From NCBI RefSeq assembly GCF_900129135.1, contig NZ_FQVI01000006.1:120661-184660 (forward strand): 64,000 bases of DNA. The letters run 5' to 3'. Made by a program: the position numbers and the translations under genes. Below, one piece after another: positions 61,912-64,000 of this stretch; the stretch's first letter is position 1; every line of letters begins with the position of its first letter. The notes under the pieces are model-generated. The model was not told the DNA's origin, ran no database searches, and saw only the letters and a program-made list of their open reading frames with translations. Source of the DNA: Lactonifactor longoviformis DSM 17459 (GTDB taxonomy: Bacteria; Bacillota; Clostridia; Lachnospirales; Lachnospiraceae).

Positions 61912-62338
61912 AAATACATAAACAAGAGAGATACAAAACAACTAAAGAGAAAATATTACTTCATATTCATTTTCTGACAAGAGAAGATAAATCTTATTAG
62001 AAAGATGAAACAAAGCATCTAAAAGATTTCAAAGTACTTTGAACTTTATGTGTATTGAGAGTACAAGATAAGAACAAAAGAAAAAGAAATCAGGAAAGGA
62101 TGTGGAGGAAAAAAAGTAATATTTGAATAGAAATAGTAAAGGAGGATTAGTCCATTGGGAATGAATGAATCTTATAATCAATATGAGAGTGGTAAGGCTT
62201 AATTCCCTGTAGAAAGACCTGGTATATAGAAAGAAAAAAGAGAAATCCTCATAAAAGATAATGAAGTAGGAAAAGCGTATCAGGTAATGTATCAAAGAGT
62301 CCTCATATTGAATAATTACCACAAAAATAGTATAAAGG

Positions 62339-62372
62339 TTTTAAAATATATGTGAAGAAATATATTTTAAAA
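62339..62372 (+). repeat. 13-bp perfect hairpin within the candidate RNA
   Basis: TTTTAAAATATAT (62339-62351) and its exact complement at 62360-62372, loop GTGAAGAA. All A-T, so stable only by its length. Confidence 0.6.
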
Positions 62373-62614
62373 AAATGTGATGTTTATATAATAAATGAAG
62401 GTATAATAGAAAAAGAGGTTGATATCCATTTGGTAACAAGTTCCTATATCGAATGAAATTATATAAATAAGCATTTGGAAGATTTATAATGCGTGATTTA
62501 TAAATTGGAAACTTTATATTATCCTATTTATATCGAATTAGCTCGTATAGATAATTGATACAAAACTTTCAATAAATCTCAGTGATTTATAGCAGGGGAA
62601 CACGAAATGTGAAT

Positions 62615-62670
62615 TGATATAGATAATTAGTAACTATAGTGTAACTGTTGATAGTAACTAATTAATATCA
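62615..62670 (+). repeat. Long interrupted hairpin within the candidate RNA
   Basis: TGATAT pairs with ATATCA (outer, 6 bp), TAATTAGT with ACTAATTA (8 bp), then an A-A mismatch, ACTAT with ATAGT (5 bp), loop of 13 bases. A three-base bulge (AGA) lies on the 5' side only. Confidence 0.65.
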
Positions 62671-62733
62671 AAGAAACTTATTCATAGACTAAAAAGAAAA
62701 GGAAAGTAGAAAATTGAATAAAGAAGAACATTA

Positions 62734-62777
62734 GAACAACCGTTGTATCTGAAAATAAGAGGATATGGCGGTTGTTC
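62734..62777 (+). terminator. 3' hairpin with plus-strand-specific G-U pairs
   Basis: Seventeen pairs, 62734-62750 with 62761-62777, loop GAAAATAAGA. Nine outer pairs (GAACAACCG) are Watson-Crick; four of the eight inner pairs are G-U on the plus strand and would be A-C on the minus strand. The following sequence is only partly T-rich. It is the likely 3' end of the candidate RNA; the outer stem might also stop the convergent antiporter transcript. Confidence 0.6.
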
Positions 62778-62798
62778 GAATTTGTTCAACTTTTGCAT

Positions 62799-63752
62799 CT
62801 ACCGAAAGGAAATAAAACAGAAAAAGGCCAGGTACATAGGGAGCATAAGTGCTCCTTCTTTTTTGCTCAAAGTTTTCTTATGGAGGGCAAAAATATATGT
62901 GAAAATACTTACGGCCATCAAAACAATAATGTCATACACGGAAAACAGGTTGACAGCCACTGGGTGCAGAGTGCAGGACGCGCCAAGCACTAAAAGCAGA
63001 TTAAAAATATTAGACCCAATGACATTGCCCATAGCAATATCACTTTCTCCTTTGCGGGCAGCAACAATAGAGGTAACCAGCTCCGGAAGAGATGTACCCA
63101 GGGCTACAATAGTCAGGCCGATAAAGGTCTCGCTGAGTCCAAAGGCCTGGGCAATGTCGGTAGCACTGTCTACCACAAGATTGCCTCCCCAGATAATGCC
63201 GGCCAGTCCCAGGATAATATACAGTATTGTCCAGAGCGGGGACAGGATCCTGGGTTCAGAATCCTCAGCCATCCACTGCCGTGCCCTTAGGGCATGGCGT
63301 ACGGTCCAGTAGAGATAAAATGCAAAAAGCAGAAGCAGGATTACCCCTTCTGTCTGAGTCAAAACGGAAAGTTTACTGCCGTGAAACTTGCCGGGAATAC
63401 ACATGATAAGAACAACAAGGGTTATAAAGATTGAAAAAGGGAAGTCCTTTTTCAATACGGAATTCTCCACATGAATGGGCCGCAGTACGGCACTGGCTCC
63501 TGCTACCACAAGAAGATTAAAGATGTTAGAGCCGATAACATTGCTGAGCGAAAGCTCATTCTTTCCGGCCATGGCAGCAGTAATACTCACAGAAGCCTCC
63601 GGCATACTGGTCCCGAAAGCAACGATAGTAAGCCCAATTATTATAGTAGGTATTTTTAAAAGCTTAGCAACGCTGGAGGAGCCTTCTACGAAAAAGTCAG
63701 CGCCTTTAATTAAGAATACAAAACCAACGATAAGCCATAGGTACATTAGCAT
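62799..63752 (-). CDS. Calcium/sodium antiporter (CaCA family, YrbG-like)
   Basis: 317 residues, start 63752 behind AAAGGAG on the minus strand. Two homologous halves, each with the alpha-repeat ion motif: AFGTSMPEASVSITAA with GSNIFNLLVVAG, and ALGTSLPELVTSIVAA with GSNIFNLLLVLG. Ten or so membrane spans. It exchanges Ca for Na or H across the membrane. It is transcribed towards the candidate RNA and stops 22 bases short of its 3' hairpin. Confidence 0.94.
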   Translation of the reverse strand: MLMYLWLIVGFVFLIKGADFFVEGSSSVAKLLKIPTIIIGLTIVAFGTSMPEASVSITAAMAGKNELSLSNVIGSNIFNLLVVAGASAVLRPIHVENSVLKKDFPFSIFITLVVLIMCIPGKFHGSKLSVLTQTEGVILLLLFAFYLYWTVRHALRARQWMAEDSEPRILSPLWTILYIILGLAGIIWGGNLVVDSATDIAQAFGLSETFIGLTIVALGTSLPELVTSIVAARKGESDIAMGNVIGSNIFNLLLVLGASCTLHPVAVNLFSVYDIIVLMAVSIFTYIFALHKKTLSKKEGALMLPMYLAFFCFISFR

Positions 63753-63789
63753 ATTGAGATCTCCTTTGGTGAATTATGGTGCAAATTCA

Positions 63790-63818
63790 AGTATGCAATA
63801 TTTGGGAAAAGTTGTCAA
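63790..63818 (-). promoter_or_regulatory. Promoter of the antiporter gene
   Basis: On the minus strand TTGACA (63813-63818), 17 bases, CATACT (63790-63795), about 38 bases before the start codon. Confidence 0.72.
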
Positions 63819-63839
63819 GGTGGTTGCGGCAACTTGGGA

Positions 63840-64000
63840 TTTAGCAGTGTAACTTGAACATCGGCTCAGGAGTATTCAAGACGGCAGGTGTGGGTGGCAG
63901 GGAGACGGTGAGAGGAATCCCGCGGCGGCGGGCTGGCTGGTTCGGGCGGGAGGGAGGCTTAAGTTCCGGGGACACCTCCGTCGCGAAGAGAGTCTAAGAC
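63840..64000. other. GC-rich window end, no gene seen
   Basis: The last ~150 bases are far richer in G and C than the sequence before (for example CCCGCGGCGGCGGGC at about 63919) and hold no convincing reading frame in either direction. I cannot say whether a gene starts beyond the window. Confidence 0.4.

Larger units (their letters stand above)
61918..62795 (+). ncRNA. Candidate large structured non-coding RNA
   Basis: From the predicted start near 61918 to a 3' hairpin ending at 62777 there is no plausible gene. The region is strongly AT-rich and purine-rich, unlike its surroundings. Several helices are visible: 61948-61954 with 61969-61975; a 16-base palindrome at 62028-62043; 62339-62351 with 62360-62372 (13 perfect pairs); 62615-62637 with 62651-62670 (19 pairs with small internal loops); and 62734-62750 with 62761-62777 (17 pairs). 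AGATACAA near the 5' end (61929-61936) is complementary to TTGTATCT at 62743-62750. Size and look recall ornate large RNAs (ROOL, GOLLD, OLE); class membership is not tested. Confidence 0.6.

Noticed and set aside
62269..62286. AAAAGCGTATCAGG in the AT-rich region also occurs at the very start of the window
   Set aside because: A 14-base match is expected several times by chance in 64 kb, and the contexts are unrelated.
62029..62322. Minus-strand open frame of 97 codons in the AT-rich region
   Set aside because: Very low-complexity Phe/Leu/Ile/Tyr-rich translation with no ribosome site; it reads as the complement of purine-rich RNA.
62734..62777. The hairpin as simply the antiporter terminator
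   Set aside because: The inner eight pairs hold only on the plus strand (G-U there, A-C on the minus strand) and no T run follows on the minus strand; a minor terminator role is still possible.
1..64000. CRISPR array, prophage, integrase or transposase
   Set aside because: No regularly spaced repeats and no such genes were seen in any frame.

Overview
The window looks like chromosome from a Gram-positive anaerobic gut clostridium of the Lachnospiraceae type. Three things suggest this: strong AGGAGG-type ribosome sites, sugar ABC transporters that lack their own ATPase, and small proteins typical of that family (TSCPD protein, DUF6147, DUF3786, DUF6382-FHA). The Tad pilus locus also has no outer-membrane parts. 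The species call is inference. I saw no rRNA, tRNA, CRISPR array, transposase or phage gene.

Layout. 1-12.9 kb: tail of a LacI-type regulator, an operator-flanked promoter, then one long sugar operon: binding protein, two permeases, ADP-ribosylglycohydrolase-like protein, medium-chain dehydrogenase, TIM-barrel isomerase, ThuA-like protein, GH13_18 phosphorylase, Gfo/Idh/MocA dehydrogenase and GH65 phosphorylase. 13-17.8 kb: a DUF3786 gene pair, a tiny conserved gene, and a sulfur amino acid group (PatB-like lyase, CysK, YbaK) followed by an SGNH hydrolase. 17.9-27.5 kb: a complete monoderm Tad/Flp pilus operon with two prepilin peptidases, a 55-residue Flp pilin and a terminal FHA protein. 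27.5-35.8 kb: rhomboid protease, orphan histidine kinase, HIT protein, ECF sigma factor, a stand-alone MurG, an AT-rich pair (DUF4367 and DUF6147 proteins), a degenerate metallo-beta-lactamase-like protein, a beta-CASP nuclease and a TSCPD protein. 36-45.4 kb: an XRE regulator with adhesin-like repeats, a palindromic repeat, then a ROK-controlled operon: binding protein, PfkB kinase, two permeases, SIS isomerase or deglycase, and an MttB-family methyltransferase. 45.5-48.6 kb: MTA/SAH nucleosidase, membrane protein, glucose-6-phosphate isomerase. 48.7-56.8 kb: a small conserved gene, a GGDEF-EAL receptor co-transcribed with a solute-binding lipoprotein, and divergently a two-component system whose kinase is frameshifted. 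56.9-61.7 kb: MsmX-type ATPase, PucR/CdaR-type regulator, aconitase-family hydratase. 61.7-62.8 kb: about 1 kb of AT-rich, gene-free DNA behind a near-consensus promoter, rich in hairpins: a candidate large structured RNA. It is followed by a convergent Ca/Na antiporter.

How the parts fit. Both sugar importers lack ATPases, and the MsmX-like protein at 56.9 kb is the obvious shared motor. The first operon combines phosphorolysis (GH13_18, GH65) with enzymes typical of oxidised (keto) sugar chemistry. The second has the kinase plus SIS-deglycase layout of fructosamine pathways, with an MttB-type demethylase added, which suggests a methylated-amine sugar conjugate as substrate.

The two strongest candidates for something undescribed are the RNA at about 61.9-62.8 kb and the sugar/MttB operon at 38.8-45.4 kb. 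All function calls come from reading motifs by eye; no database search was run.
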